In this document: in pieces, positions 1 to 7,449 of the stretch
How the letters are laid out: each line of letters begins with the position of its first letter
How positions within the stretch are numbered: the stretch's first letter is position 1
DNA from: Eggerthellales bacterium UBA948
Lineage (GTDB): Bacteria; Actinomycetota; Coriobacteriia; Coriobacteriales; UBA8131
Assembly (NCBI GenBank): GCA_002293265.1
Contig: DBCW01000092.1
Coordinates: forward strand, 1,149-13,032
DNA length: 11,884 nucleotides
Reading direction: 5' to 3'
Made by a program: the position numbers and the translations under genes
The notes under the pieces: generated by a model
Database searches by the model: none
Told to the model about the DNA's origin: nothing
What the model saw: the letters and a program-made list of their open reading frames with translations, nothing else

Positions 1-2030
1 CAAGCAAGCAAGTTGCTAAAAAGGACATAACTCTTGCAGATCCTAATTGTGTTTATCAGATCATGAAAAAGCATTACTCTCGCTATGATATTAAAACCGT
101 AACTCAGGTTTGCGGTATGGATGCAGAGACTCTGGAAAAAGTCTACGAGATATATGCTTCAACCGGTGCTAAAGACAAAGTTGGTGCCATCCTTTATGCG
201 CTTGGTCAAACTCAACACCACTATGGCGCACAAAATACTCGCTCTATGTGTCTCGTGCAACTACTTTTGGGCAACATTGGTATGCCCGGCGGTAGCGTTA
301 ACGCACTTCGCGGCGAGCCTAACGTGCAGGGTGCTACAGACTTTGCTCTGCTTTGTTACGACTTCCCCGGTTACCTTAAATGGCCAACGGTCGCCTCTCA
401 CTCCACATTGAGAAAGTGGCTGGAAGCCGAAACTTACTCTGACGGCTTTTACACTAATAAGCCTAAGTTCTTTATCTCCGCTCTCAAAGAGTGGTACGGC
501 GAAAAAGCAACCTTTGAAAATGACTTTGGTTATGACTGGCTGCCAAAGATTCCGGCAGATCTTGACTTCACCCATATCTCAACTTTCCAACACATGGATT
601 CCGGAGACATCGAGGGCTACTTTGCTTGGGGTATGAACCCTGCGCACTCCACCGCTAACACCAAGTTCGCACGTCAAGCTATGGCCAAACTAAAATGGCT
701 GGTGGTTGCAGACTGGGTGGAGACGGAGACGGCAACTTTCTGGAAAGCTCCGGACATGAAACCCGAAGATATCCAGACTGAGGTCTACTACATGCCGGCA
801 GCTCTCATCTACGAAAAGATGGGTTCGATCACTAACTCCGGTCGCTGGATACAATGGCGCTACAAGGCTCTTGATCCTTACCAAGATGCGCTTCCGGACT
901 ACGAGATTGTTGACCGCTTCTGGAAAGAGATCGTAAGACTCTACAAGACTGAGGGCGGTAAATGCCCCGAGGCAATTTTGAACGTCAAGTGGGATTACGA
1001 TGGCGACGACGGCAAGGTGGATCCTCGCAATGTGTCGATGGCTATCAACGGCTACACCTGGAAAGACGGAGCCACTTGGAAAGATCGCCAGCTGATGACC
1101 AGCTTTGCCAACCTGGCAGCTGATGGCTCAACAGCATGCGCCATGTGGATCTATACAGGTTACTATGCCAACAACGACGCTAAATACGACCCATCCATGC
1201 AGGCTGTTGGCAGTCGTGTTCGCGACGACAAGAGCGGACTTGGCATCTACCCCGGTTGGGGTCACGCTTGGCCGCTTAACCGCCGCATCCTCTATAACCG
1301 TGCAGCCGCCGACTCCAAGGGTAAAGCTTGGGATCCGGAGCGCAAGGTCGTGGAGTGGAACGGTACCGAGTGGGAGCGCAACGATGTGCCCGATTTTGGC
1401 TTCCAAGCCGCAGGGCCGGATGGCACCAACGTACCTACTCCACCAAACAATAAAGCTTTCATGATGCTTTGGGAGCAAAACGCACGTCTTTTGTCTTATT
1501 CCATGAAAGACGCGCCGCTTCCTGAACACTACGAGCCATTTGAGTCGCCCACAGACAATGTCTTGAACAAGCGCCAAAACTCGCCGTGCATCATGTTTGC
1601 CGATCATCCGTCGGTCAAAAAAGGTTCGCGCGATGATTACCCGATCGCTGTTACCACCTACTCAGTTGTGGAGCAGTGGCAGTCCGGTTCTCAGACCCGT
1701 GGTTGCCCGGCACTCGTAGAGAGCCGCCCCGAGCAGTTTGTTGAGATGTCGGTAGAGCTGGCCGAGGAAAAGGGCATCAAGAACGGTGACATCGTGCGCG
1801 TATGGAACAACCGCGGTGACGTAAAAGTGACCGCCTTTGTGACCAAACGTATCCGCCCGCTTGAGGTTAACGGGCAGATGACCCATATCGTGGGCATGAT
1901 CCATCACTGGGGTTGGGCCGGCGATTATTCCACCGGTGACGTAGTTAACGACCTGGCACCCAACGTAGGCGATCCAAACTCCTATATTCCGGAGTACAAA
2001 GCCTTCCTTGTCAATGTCGAGAAGGCTTAA
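1..2030 (+). CDS. fdnG: Formate dehydrogenase-N type catalytic (alpha) subunit, 5'-truncated by the window edge
   Basis: This subunit oxidises formate to CO2 at a molybdenum bis-pterin centre on the outer face of the membrane. The frame is open from base 3, so about 675 C-terminal residues are visible of a protein usually near 1000. The ATG at 63 is internal: the codons before it match the family (a 'DPNCVYQ' stretch like E. coli 'DPRCVFQ'). Recognisable FdnG segments are 'YALGQTQHHYGAQNTRSM', 'LLLGNIGMPGGSVNALRG', 'NVQGATDF', 'NSGRWIQW', 'GWGHAWPLNRRILYNRA' and 'PEHYEPFESP'. The C-terminal dinucleotide-binding domain covers roughly bases 1630-2020 and ends in 'FLVNVEKA', nearly the E. coli terminus. 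The Tat signal, the N-terminal Fe-S motif and the selenocysteine or cysteine active-site codon lie to the left of the window, so selenoprotein status cannot be judged. fdnH begins 14 bases downstream. Family assignment is very secure. Confidence 0.96.
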   Translation, partial: SKQVAKKDITLADPNCVYQIMKKHYSRYDIKTVTQVCGMDAETLEKVYEIYASTGAKDKVGAILYALGQTQHHYGAQNTRSMCLVQLLLGNIGMPGGSVNALRGEPNVQGATDFALLCYDFPGYLKWPTVASHSTLRKWLEAETYSDGFYTNKPKFFISALKEWYGEKATFENDFGYDWLPKIPADLDFTHISTFQHMDSGDIEGYFAWGMNPAHSTANTKFARQAMAKLKWLVVADWVETETATFWKAPDMKPEDIQTEVYYMPAALIYEKMGSITNSGRWIQWRYKALDPYQDALPDYEIVDRFWKEIVRLYKTEGGKCPEAILNVKWDYDGDDGKVDPRNVSMAINGYTWKDGATWKDRQLMTSFANLAADGSTACAMWIYTGYYANNDAKYDPSMQAVGSRVRDDKSGLGIYPGWGHAWPLNRRILYNRAAADSKGKAWDPERKVVEWNGTEWERNDVPDFGFQAAGPDGTNVPTPPNNKAFMMLWEQNARLLSYSMKDAPLPEHYEPFESPTDNVLNKRQNSPCIMFADHPSVKKGSRDDYPIAVTTYSVVEQWQSGSQTRGCPALVESRPEQFVEMSVELAEEKGIKNGDIVRVWNNRGDVKVTAFVTKRIRPLEVNGQMTHIVGMIHHWGWAGDYSTGDVVNDLAPNVGDPNSYIPEYKAFLVNVEKA

Positions 2031-2044
2031 GGGGTGTGATATAA

Positions 2045-3013
2045 ATGGCTGATTATGCAATTTATTTAGATACTTCCAAATGCACGGGTTGTAAGGGCTG
2101 CCAAGTTGCTTGCAAGTGCTGGAACCAACTACCTTCACCCTTGGGCAAAAACGTCAATAAGCCCACCGGATCTTACCAGTCGCCGATGGATCTTAACGGC
2201 GATACCCGCCTGATCGTTACATTCAAAGAGACTGATACCGATCAAAAATGGGGCGTTAACTGGTCAATTGGTCGCCGCAGTTGCATGCACTGTACCAACG
2301 CCGGCTGCGTGGCTGTTTGCTCTAGCGGCGCTTTATACAAAGATCCAAATACCGGTTTTGTCTCGGTTGATGAGAGCAAATGTGTAGGTTGCGAGTATTG
2401 TGCTTCCGCTTGCCCCTTTGATGTGCCGCGTTTTCACGGCTCACAAAACAAGATTAATAAGTGCACCGCTTGCATGGATCGTATCAGCAACGGTAAAACT
2501 CCATCCATCAACGAGGATAAGGGCGAGACTGAAACCCAGTTTAACAAACCGGCTTGCGTGCATACCTGCCCGGCAGGTGCGCTAGACTTCGGTCCACGCA
2601 GCGAAATGATCGCCAAAGCCCATGAGCGTGTAGATTTTCTCAAAATCCGCGAGCTTAATCCCGCAACCCAAGCGTCGGTATATGGCGAGAATGAGCTTGA
2701 TGGTCTACATGTGATCACGGTACTTAAATACCCTGTGGATACATACGGACTTCCTGCCAACCCAAGCGTTAACCCTGTGACCAACCTACTCGACTGGGCT
2801 AAACCGGTAACGGGACTTGCAGCCGCAGCAACAGTTTTAGGTCTTGGTGTATCGTTCTTGATGGGTATAGGCTACAAGCGAGGCGATCTGCATTATGATC
2901 CGCAAAAACATGAGACAATTGATCGCAATACCGGTGAAGTTGTCTGGCGTGCTGACGGAAGTGTTGATAGCCACGACAAAGCCGCAAGCAAGAACAAAAA
3001 AGGAGGGGAGTAA
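2045..3013 (+). CDS. fdnH: Formate dehydrogenase-N iron-sulfur (beta) subunit
   Basis: This 322-residue protein carries electrons from FdnG to the cytochrome b subunit. It shows sixteen cysteines in four ferredoxin-like groups: C13/C16/C19/C23, C80/C83/C88/C92, C113/C116/C119/C123 and C140/C143/C171/C175, as expected for four [4Fe-4S] clusters. A single hydrophobic helix at about residues 253-275 ('VTGLAAAATVLGLGVSFLMG') matches the C-terminal membrane anchor of E. coli FdnH. There is no signal peptide, which fits export with FdnG as a Tat partner. The hydrophilic tail after the anchor is about 44 residues, longer than the short tail I recall for the 294-residue E. coli protein. The start ATG has a GGGGTG sequence about 8 bases upstream. 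It is co-transcribed with fdnG and fdnI, and its last codons contain the ribosome site of fdnI. Confidence 0.96.
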   Translation: MADYAIYLDTSKCTGCKGCQVACKCWNQLPSPLGKNVNKPTGSYQSPMDLNGDTRLIVTFKETDTDQKWGVNWSIGRRSCMHCTNAGCVAVCSSGALYKDPNTGFVSVDESKCVGCEYCASACPFDVPRFHGSQNKINKCTACMDRISNGKTPSINEDKGETETQFNKPACVHTCPAGALDFGPRSEMIAKAHERVDFLKIRELNPATQASVYGENELDGLHVITVLKYPVDTYGLPANPSVNPVTNLLDWAKPVTGLAAAATVLGLGVSFLMGIGYKRGDLHYDPQKHETIDRNTGEVVWRADGSVDSHDKAASKNKKGGE

Positions 3014-3015
3014 AA

Positions 3016-3717
3016 ATGACTACATATATTAAGCGCCATACCCTGCAGACTCGTCTGACTCACGGCATTTCTGTAGTTTGCATCCTCCTGCTCACAATAA
3101 GCGGACTGTTTGTCTTTGTTCCGGCGCTCAACAATATGCTGCCCTCCGAGGTGACATTTGCAATGCGTATGGGACATCGCGTTATCGGTGTATTATTGGT
3201 TCTTGCTGTGATGATAAGTGCAATCACCGCTCCCAAGGGAGTAGGTCATCTGTTCAAAAACTACTTTGCTAAGTGGGATAAAGATGACAAAACATTTATG
3301 AAGCGCTTCTTGCCATACATGCTTATGCCCAAAAAGGTGCACATGCCCGATCAGCATGAAGTTAAATCAGGGCAACGTGTGGCTGACGGCGTACTCTTCT
3401 TGGCAGGATTTATGATCTGCGGTAGCGGTGTGGTCTTGATGCTTGGAACAGCACCATTTTCACTTGCTATATCGGCTGACGTGATGATTATAATGCGCCT
3501 ACTTCATGACATTGCGTTTTTGATGCTTGCAGTATTTGGAATCGCCCACATCTTCTTAGGTGCAGGCTTGTTCCAACCATACCGACGCATGCGCAAAGTC
3601 ATGTTTGGCAACGGCCTCATCAGCGAAAGCGATGCCTTATACCACTGGGGACACTGGGCACGCGAAGAGCTGGATAAAGGTGAGAAAGTTGTAGAGATAG
3701 ACGACGAGAAGAAGTGA
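3016..3717 (+). CDS. fdnI: Formate dehydrogenase-N cytochrome b (gamma) subunit
   Basis: This 233-residue, four-helix membrane protein takes electrons from FdnH through two b hemes and reduces menaquinone. Hydrophobic segments lie at about residues 17-38, 55-72, 124-144 and 157-185. All four heme-ligand histidines of the family can be placed: H16 in 'RLTHG', H54 in 'RMGHR', and H164 and H178 in the last helix. The 14-residue spacing of the last pair equals that of E. coli FdnI H155/H169. 'GQRVADG' matches the E. coli 'GQK' before helix 3. A strong AGGAGG at 3001-3006, inside the end of fdnH, sits 9 bases before the ATG, which suggests translational coupling. The C-terminus is charged and cytoplasmic. 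Two stem-loops follow, so the structural operon fdnGHI probably ends here with partial read-through to fdhE. Confidence 0.95.
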   Translation: MTTYIKRHTLQTRLTHGISVVCILLLTISGLFVFVPALNNMLPSEVTFAMRMGHRVIGVLLVLAVMISAITAPKGVGHLFKNYFAKWDKDDKTFMKRFLPYMLMPKKVHMPDQHEVKSGQRVADGVLFLAGFMICGSGVVLMLGTAPFSLAISADVMIIMRLLHDIAFLMLAVFGIAHIFLGAGLFQPYRRMRKVMFGNGLISESDALYHWGHWAREELDKGEKVVEIDDEKK

Positions 3718-3745
3718 CAACCGCACAAAGCAAGAATGTCACTTT

Positions 3746-3767
3746 AAACGGCTCCTTGCAGCCGTTT
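3746..3767 (+). terminator. Small stem-loop after fdnI
   Basis: A perfect 8-bp stem (AAACGGCT with AGCCGTTT) encloses a 6-base loop. No T-run follows directly, so it may act as a 3' end or RNA-stability hairpin rather than as a full terminator. It is the first of two hairpins between fdnI and fdhE. Confidence 0.5.
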
Positions 3768-3778
3768 GTGGACACCCA

Positions 3779-3814
3779 AGAGACTCCGGACCAGAAATCT
3801 GGTCCGGAGTCTCT
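3779..3814 (+). terminator. Strong stem-loop between fdnI and fdhE
   Basis: A perfect 16-bp stem (3779-3794 with 3799-3814) with 10 G-C pairs and a 4-base AAAT loop. It is followed by a mixed AACTTATCTTA stretch rather than a clean T-run. It probably stops or slows transcription after fdnGHI, or protects the fdnGHI message 3' end, and so sets a lower level of fdhE than of the structural genes. No clear promoter was found between it and fdhE. Confidence 0.7.
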
Positions 3815-3865
3815 AACTTATCTTATGATGTAATAATACCCGGCAACAAAAAGGAGTTAACTGCA

Positions 3866-4798
3866 ATGGATCTCACTTTGATTGATAAAGCTATAGAGGA
3901 ATATAAGCCTCTCCTAAAAGAAAACGACAATAGGCGTTTGAGCTTTTTTAGAGGTCTTTGGCAACTCCAACACGATTATGCTACAAAAGTGCAGGCTGAT
4001 TTAAACCATGTGCTTCCTGCAAGTGAACAGATTTTAAACTGGTACTGGGATGAGAAACCTCTATTTCTAATGGTTCCGCTTACTATAAATAAAGAACTAT
4101 TCCTGTCTTCACTTACCAGCTTTTCGGAATATATCGCAGGAAATGCCGGACTCAGTGATGATGCGGTATCCACACTTCGCACCTTTGACTGGAACAAACT
4201 GATCAAAGAAGTTGAGTTGGACCAAGCAGGATACGATCCAAGCCTTTGGCTAAATACCGCAATCGAAGTTGCAGTAAGCCAATCAAGTCCTAAAAATGCT
4301 GCGGCTGAAACACTCACAAACAAAGCTGGTGCGCTGGGCATAGCACTTAAATGTGCGCTTAAACCTATGCTGGAACCGGCTGCAAAACTAGCAATGGCTC
4401 ACTATGTGCCAGACAAAGAGCGTTATGAAAGCAATACTAAGCCACTTCGTTGCCCGGTTTGCGGCGGGCACGCTGCATTGGGATATGTCGGACACACACC
4501 ATCCAGCGAGGGAAATGGTCGCATGCTTTATTGCACAACATGCGGCGCAAACTGGGAGTTTGAACGCATCCGCTGTGCGCATTGCGGCACCCAAAATCAA
4601 AGTAAGCTGCACTATTTTCATGCTGAAGACGACCCGGCACATCGCTTATACCTATGCGACGAGTGCAAAAGCTATCTACGCACCAGCATCTTATCCGAAC
4701 TCAAAGTGCCATTTTGCATGGAAGTAGAAGACGTAGTAATGGCCAGATTAGACCACATAGCAAACAACGTAAAAATGAAGTCTGACCGCAAGGATTAA
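3866..4798 (+). CDS. fdhE: Formate dehydrogenase accessory protein FdhE
   Basis: FdhE is a cytoplasmic maturation factor that binds the catalytic subunit of respiratory formate dehydrogenases before Tat export. The 310-residue length is nearly that of E. coli FdhE (309). The C-terminal half has the family's four CxxC rubredoxin-like pairs: C196/C199 ('CPVCGG'), C223/C226 ('CTTCG'), C237/C240 ('CAHCG') and C264/C267 ('CDEC'). The aromatic, acidic N-terminal half contains 'NWYWDEKPLFLMVPL'. AAGGAG at 3851-3856 lies 9 bases before the ATG. The gene follows fdnI by 148 bases that contain two stem-loops, and it is closed by another stem-loop at 4806-4832. Its position confirms that the upstream enzyme is a membrane respiratory formate dehydrogenase. 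Confidence 0.94.
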   Translation: MDLTLIDKAIEEYKPLLKENDNRRLSFFRGLWQLQHDYATKVQADLNHVLPASEQILNWYWDEKPLFLMVPLTINKELFLSSLTSFSEYIAGNAGLSDDAVSTLRTFDWNKLIKEVELDQAGYDPSLWLNTAIEVAVSQSSPKNAAAETLTNKAGALGIALKCALKPMLEPAAKLAMAHYVPDKERYESNTKPLRCPVCGGHAALGYVGHTPSSEGNGRMLYCTTCGANWEFERIRCAHCGTQNQSKLHYFHAEDDPAHRLYLCDECKSYLRTSILSELKVPFCMEVEDVVMARLDHIANNVKMKSDRKD

Positions 4799-4805
4799 AG
4801 AAACA

Positions 4806-4832
4806 AAGGAGACAATTAGGTTTTGTCTCCTT
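4806..4832. terminator. Stem-loop terminator after fdhE, possibly bidirectional
   Basis: A perfect 10-bp stem (AAGGAGACAA with TTGTCTCCTT) and a 7-base loop start 8 bases after the fdhE stop codon. Read on the plus strand it has only a short T content at the loop and end of the stem. Read on the minus strand it is followed by a T-rich tract (TTTGTTTCTTT), so it may better stop transcription arriving from the right, including read-through from the LuxR gene across the palindrome. Confidence 0.65.
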
Positions 4833-4841
4833 ACCACACTA

Positions 4842-5381
4842 AATTAGTGTTTAGCGCAGAAGAGGCTTGTGTGGATCGATAGCTCAATTTTTTTACCGCC
4901 CGCGTAGAAGCTCGGGTGTAGAGTGAAATCCGGTCGTAGAGTTTTTAGTGATGGGAGATGTCGCCTTACAGCCATACGCCCGATGATCGCACATGCGGAG
5001 TGTAGGTCTTACTTTCTGCGTGACACTTACTGTACATCAGTTCTTAAGGGATGCAGTGAAGAAGACAAGGCAGTTGTTTGGGTATGGCAGTTTTGTGGCA
5101 CATGGTATAGTAGTGGCTATAAAAGCACTCGCTTAAGTAGGCAGTGCTATTGGTGCCACTATCATACCAAGCACCATACAACTATCATAACCAAATACCC
5201 TTGTCGTCCCTTCACTGCATCCCTTAAGAACTGATGTATAGTAAGTGTCGCGCAGAAAGTAAGACTCCTATTAGGCATATGCGATTATCGTGCTTGTGGT
5301 TGTAAGGCATCGTCTTTCATTGCTGTACGCATCTGCGACCAGATATTTCGACAGCGCCCACCTCTGCGCTAAACACTAATT
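4842..5381. mobile_element. Large imperfect palindrome, putative fold-back (MITE-like) element
   Basis: The two ends are perfect inverted copies of 19 bases: 4842-4860 (AATTAGTGTTTAGCGCAGA) and 5363-5381. Because AATT is its own complement, this can also be read as 15-bp terminal repeats flanked by a 4-bp AATT target duplication. The pairing continues inward for most of the length: 5006-5061 pairs with 5210-5265 at 54 of 56 positions, and 5103-5129 pairs imperfectly with 5143-5169 around a loop at about 5130-5142 that contains CTTAAG. The outer left arm is about 48 bases longer than the right. No transposase or other convincing gene lies inside. A non-autonomous transposon explains the ends and palindrome best. 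Alternatives are a decayed inverted duplication or a structured RNA. The mobile origin is inference and I cannot name an IS family. Confidence 0.6.
5006..5265. repeat. Best-conserved inverted arms of the palindrome
   Basis: Bases 5006-5061 and 5210-5265 are inverted copies with two mismatches in 56. They enclose 148 bases that also pair with each other, but less well. A transcript of either strand would fold into a long double-stranded hairpin, a likely RNase III target. Confidence 0.85.
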
Positions 5382-5418
5382 CAATTTCTTACTTATTTTG
5401 TGGCTTAAAATTGAATTA
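5377..5418. repeat. AT-rich inverted repeat at the right edge of the palindrome
   Basis: TAATTCAATTT at 5377-5387 is repeated in inverted form (AAATTGAATTA) at 5408-5418, an 11-bp perfect match with a 20-base gap. It overlaps the last bases of the palindromic element. It lies downstream of the LuxR gene on the minus strand, but with no T-run it is a poor terminator. Confidence 0.5.
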
Positions 5419-5600
5419 TAAAGAGCAATTATTTTCACGCTGTAATTGTTGTTGAGTCTTTGCGCATTCGATACGTTTTTCTTGATAATTACAACACCAC
5501 AAGAAACTGTGTGCTCCGTTCGGCTAATTGTTATCATTTTTATCCAATGTATCTGTGCCATAGAAAACGATCCAGGTCGAGACTAACTCGGATAGATTTA
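5382..5600. other. AT-rich spacer between palindrome and LuxR gene
   Basis: No gene is supported here. A 61-codon minus-strand frame (5376-5561) has no ribosome-binding site, is composed of AT-rich codons, and runs into the palindrome end. Apart from the 5377-5418 inverted repeat, I see only short weak dyads, such as CAATTA/TAATTG at about 5426-5448. The luxR transcript has no obvious strong terminator before the palindrome. Confidence 0.5.
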
Positions 5601-7280
5601 TCACCCCTCCATCTCCTTATCAATCAAACTCATAAGCTCTTGCCTCGAGTGCACATTCAGCTTTACATACACATTGTGAGTGTGAGTTCGCACCGTGTTC
5701 CATGAGACTTGCAGTTGCTCGGCGATGTAGGAACTGCCGTGTCCCATAGCCAAATACTTGAACACTTCAGCTTCACGCGCTGATAGGTGGTTAAGCTCAG
5801 AAAGTCGTTCAATGCAAAGCGAGAACTTGCCTTTTTTGTCTTCGCTTTTTTCTTTCCCTTTTATTTCAGTCAGATCGGTTTCCATTAACTCCTCTAATGA
5901 AAGCTCGTTTTCGCTGATCGGTGAGAATAGGCGCTCAAAGTTCTTTTCTGAAAATAAGATCAATGAGAGCACCAAGACGACTCCGGCACTGATTATATAG
6001 AAGTTAAAATCGTTAGTTATCGAGGTCAGCTGAGGAACGATCTGTGCACCTAACCACCACCCTAACGCGCTGCCTAACAAATAGACTCCGCGCCCAAATC
6101 CAAATATGAAAATGGGTGATGTTTTCTTTTGGAACACGATAAATGCCAGTAAACACCAAAGTACAAACTCCAGTATGGTCGAGGCAAAGTATGTAAGAAT
6201 GCTTAACTCGGAGCTTAGTTGCCCAAATATCGGCACACTGGCAATCATAACTCCGAGAATGATTGCAATCAGCGAATATAGTTTGCCAAAGTTCATCTGT
6301 CCGGCATTGAGACGCAAAGCAACCAATATGAAGACAACTGCGAGTGGAAAGCGCAACAGCATCAAAATATTGCTGCCCTCTAAAGTAATAGCCAGTGCGT
6401 GATAGTTAACAACTGTACCTCGAACCATGGAGGCTACGACAGATAGCAAAAACGTCAATGCGATCAAGCGCCAAAATGCACGCGGAATCGTTTGTAAGTT
6501 TACGTTGTATTCAGCACGTAGCTTACTTAAATGTGCCGAGTCAAGCTCTGCTTCTTGAGGCTCTTGCAACTCTTGCAACTCTTGCAACTCTTGCAGCTTT
6601 TGCGGCTCTTGCGCCGCGCGCTCTCTTCCGGATTCCAGAATCTCACTGGGTGTCTTTGCCAGAACCGCAGCAATGACCGGCAGTAAGCAAAAAGCCAGAA
6701 TACCTACAATAGATGGCCCGCCTGCTATAGGTGCCCAAGAAGGAGATGCAACAACGGCAAAGTAGATAAAAACTACAACCAGTTGAGACAAAGACATATA
6801 GAGAAGCACTCGCCTGGGAGCTAGCTCTCCATATAACTCACCAAACTTAAGAGCTATTGCGCCGGTGCCCATACCGGTAAATACCGTACCGGACCAAAAC
6901 AGCACAAAGCTTAGTGGCTCGTTAACATACAGTAAATAATATGGACCGGAGGCTACGATGAATAACGCCCCTACCCCTGCCAAACTTCCCATACCTAAAA
7001 CAGCGCGATGGCTGGACAGAATGCCGCGTATAAAAGGAAGTTCAAACGGAGCGAGCAAGCACACAACAGCAGAAGCAGCAGTTGACGCAATGTATAAATA
7101 AGAAAGATTGGTGCCGTTTATCTCTACATCTGAAAGCCAGAGCGTGCCGCTAAACGTGAGCGCGACCCATGCCAGTAAAATGCCTAGCCCTAAATAAGGT
7201 AAAGCAGACCATTGCATGGTTAATTCTTGCAAAAGACTGTAGCCTAAATCATCGCGCTTGCGATCCCTTGCTCTTGGCAT
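5601..7280 (-). CDS. Membrane-bound LuxR-family transcriptional regulator (about 12 TM helices plus C-terminal HTH)
   Basis: This 559-residue protein has an MFS-like membrane domain: six hydrophobic helices at about residues 24-212, a hydrophilic cytoplasmic linker at about 213-270, and six more at about 271-447. A cytoplasmic charged stretch follows, then a LuxR/GerE helix-turn-helix at about 498-557 ('LSAREAEVFKYLAMG', 'IAEQLQVSWNTVRTHTHNVY'). No receiver domain or autoinducer domain is present. Regulators of this architecture are abundant in Eggerthellaceae and often sit beside molybdopterin or flavin reductases. The start at 7280 is chosen because AGGAGGAGAA lies about 10 bases upstream. 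The next in-frame Met, at residue 22, would remove only a basic N-terminus. The central linker holds a glutamine/glutamate-rich repeat (see 6553-6615). The gene diverges from the reductase operon, so a role in controlling that operon is likely, with the membrane domain as the sensor. The ligand is unknown. Confidence 0.9.
   Translation of the reverse strand: MPRARDRKRDDLGYSLLQELTMQWSALPYLGLGILLAWVALTFSGTLWLSDVEINGTNLSYLYIASTAASAVVCLLAPFELPFIRGILSSHRAVLGMGSLAGVGALFIVASGPYYLLYVNEPLSFVLFWSGTVFTGMGTGAIALKFGELYGELAPRRVLLYMSLSQLVVVFIYFAVVASPSWAPIAGGPSIVGILAFCLLPVIAAVLAKTPSEILESGRERAAQEPQKLQELQELQELQEPQEAELDSAHLSKLRAEYNVNLQTIPRAFWRLIALTFLLSVVASMVRGTVVNYHALAITLEGSNILMLLRFPLAVVFILVALRLNAGQMNFGKLYSLIAIILGVMIASVPIFGQLSSELSILTYFASTILEFVLWCLLAFIVFQKKTSPIFIFGFGRGVYLLGSALGWWLGAQIVPQLTSITNDFNFYIISAGVVLVLSLILFSEKNFERLFSPISENELSLEELMETDLTEIKGKEKSEDKKGKFSLCIERLSELNHLSAREAEVFKYLAMGHGSSYIAEQLQVSWNTVRTHTHNVYVKLNVHSRQELMSLIDKEMEG
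6553..6615 (-). repeat. 9-bp tandem repeat inside the LuxR gene
   Basis: Seven consecutive 9-base units based on TCTTGCAAC (three identical copies at 6562-6588, the others diverged) encode repeated Leu-Gln-Glu-like triplets at about residues 222-243 of the regulator. They fall in the linker between membrane helices 6 and 7. Gain or loss of a unit would keep the reading frame and change linker length by three residues. Confidence 0.9.
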
Positions 7281-7321
7281 AAGTATTTAGTTCTCCTCCT
7301 GTAGCCCTGTGATTCACAAAT

Positions 7322-7327
7322 ATTATA
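7322..7327 (-). promoter_or_regulatory. Candidate -10 box of the LuxR gene
   Basis: The minus strand reads TATAAT here, an exact sigma-70 type -10 hexamer about 40 bases before the luxR start codon. No good -35 match lies 16-18 bases upstream, so it may be weak or activator-dependent. Confidence 0.4.
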
Positions 7328-7449
7328 CTCCACATTTATTACCGCATTAGCTTATTGTAGATATAGTTTAGTATTTAAGCAATTTTATTCATTAGAACAC
7401 GCTGTTTTTCATATAGCATTATATGCAATTCATCTTAATGCAAAATGCG

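Noticed and set aside
1128..1607. Long antisense frame within fdnG
   Set aside because: It is a shadow of the conserved fdnG coding frame, with no ribosome-binding site or recognisable product.
63..2030. ATG at 63 as the true start of fdnG
   Set aside because: The frame is open upstream to base 3, and the preceding codons match FdnG homologues, so this is an internal Met of a gene cut by the window.
4923..5234. 103-codon plus-strand frame inside the palindrome
   Set aside because: It lies across both arms and the loop of the inverted repeat, has no good ribosome-binding site, and its product is rich in Cys, Tyr and Trp and looks like no family. It is most likely a chance frame.
5376..5561. 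61-codon minus-strand frame downstream of luxR
   Set aside because: It has no Shine-Dalgarno sequence, AT-driven composition (many Asn, Ile, Lys), and ends inside the palindrome tip.
6553..6615. CRISPR-like short repeats
   Set aside because: The units are 9 bp, directly adjacent without spacers, and in frame within a clear coding sequence.
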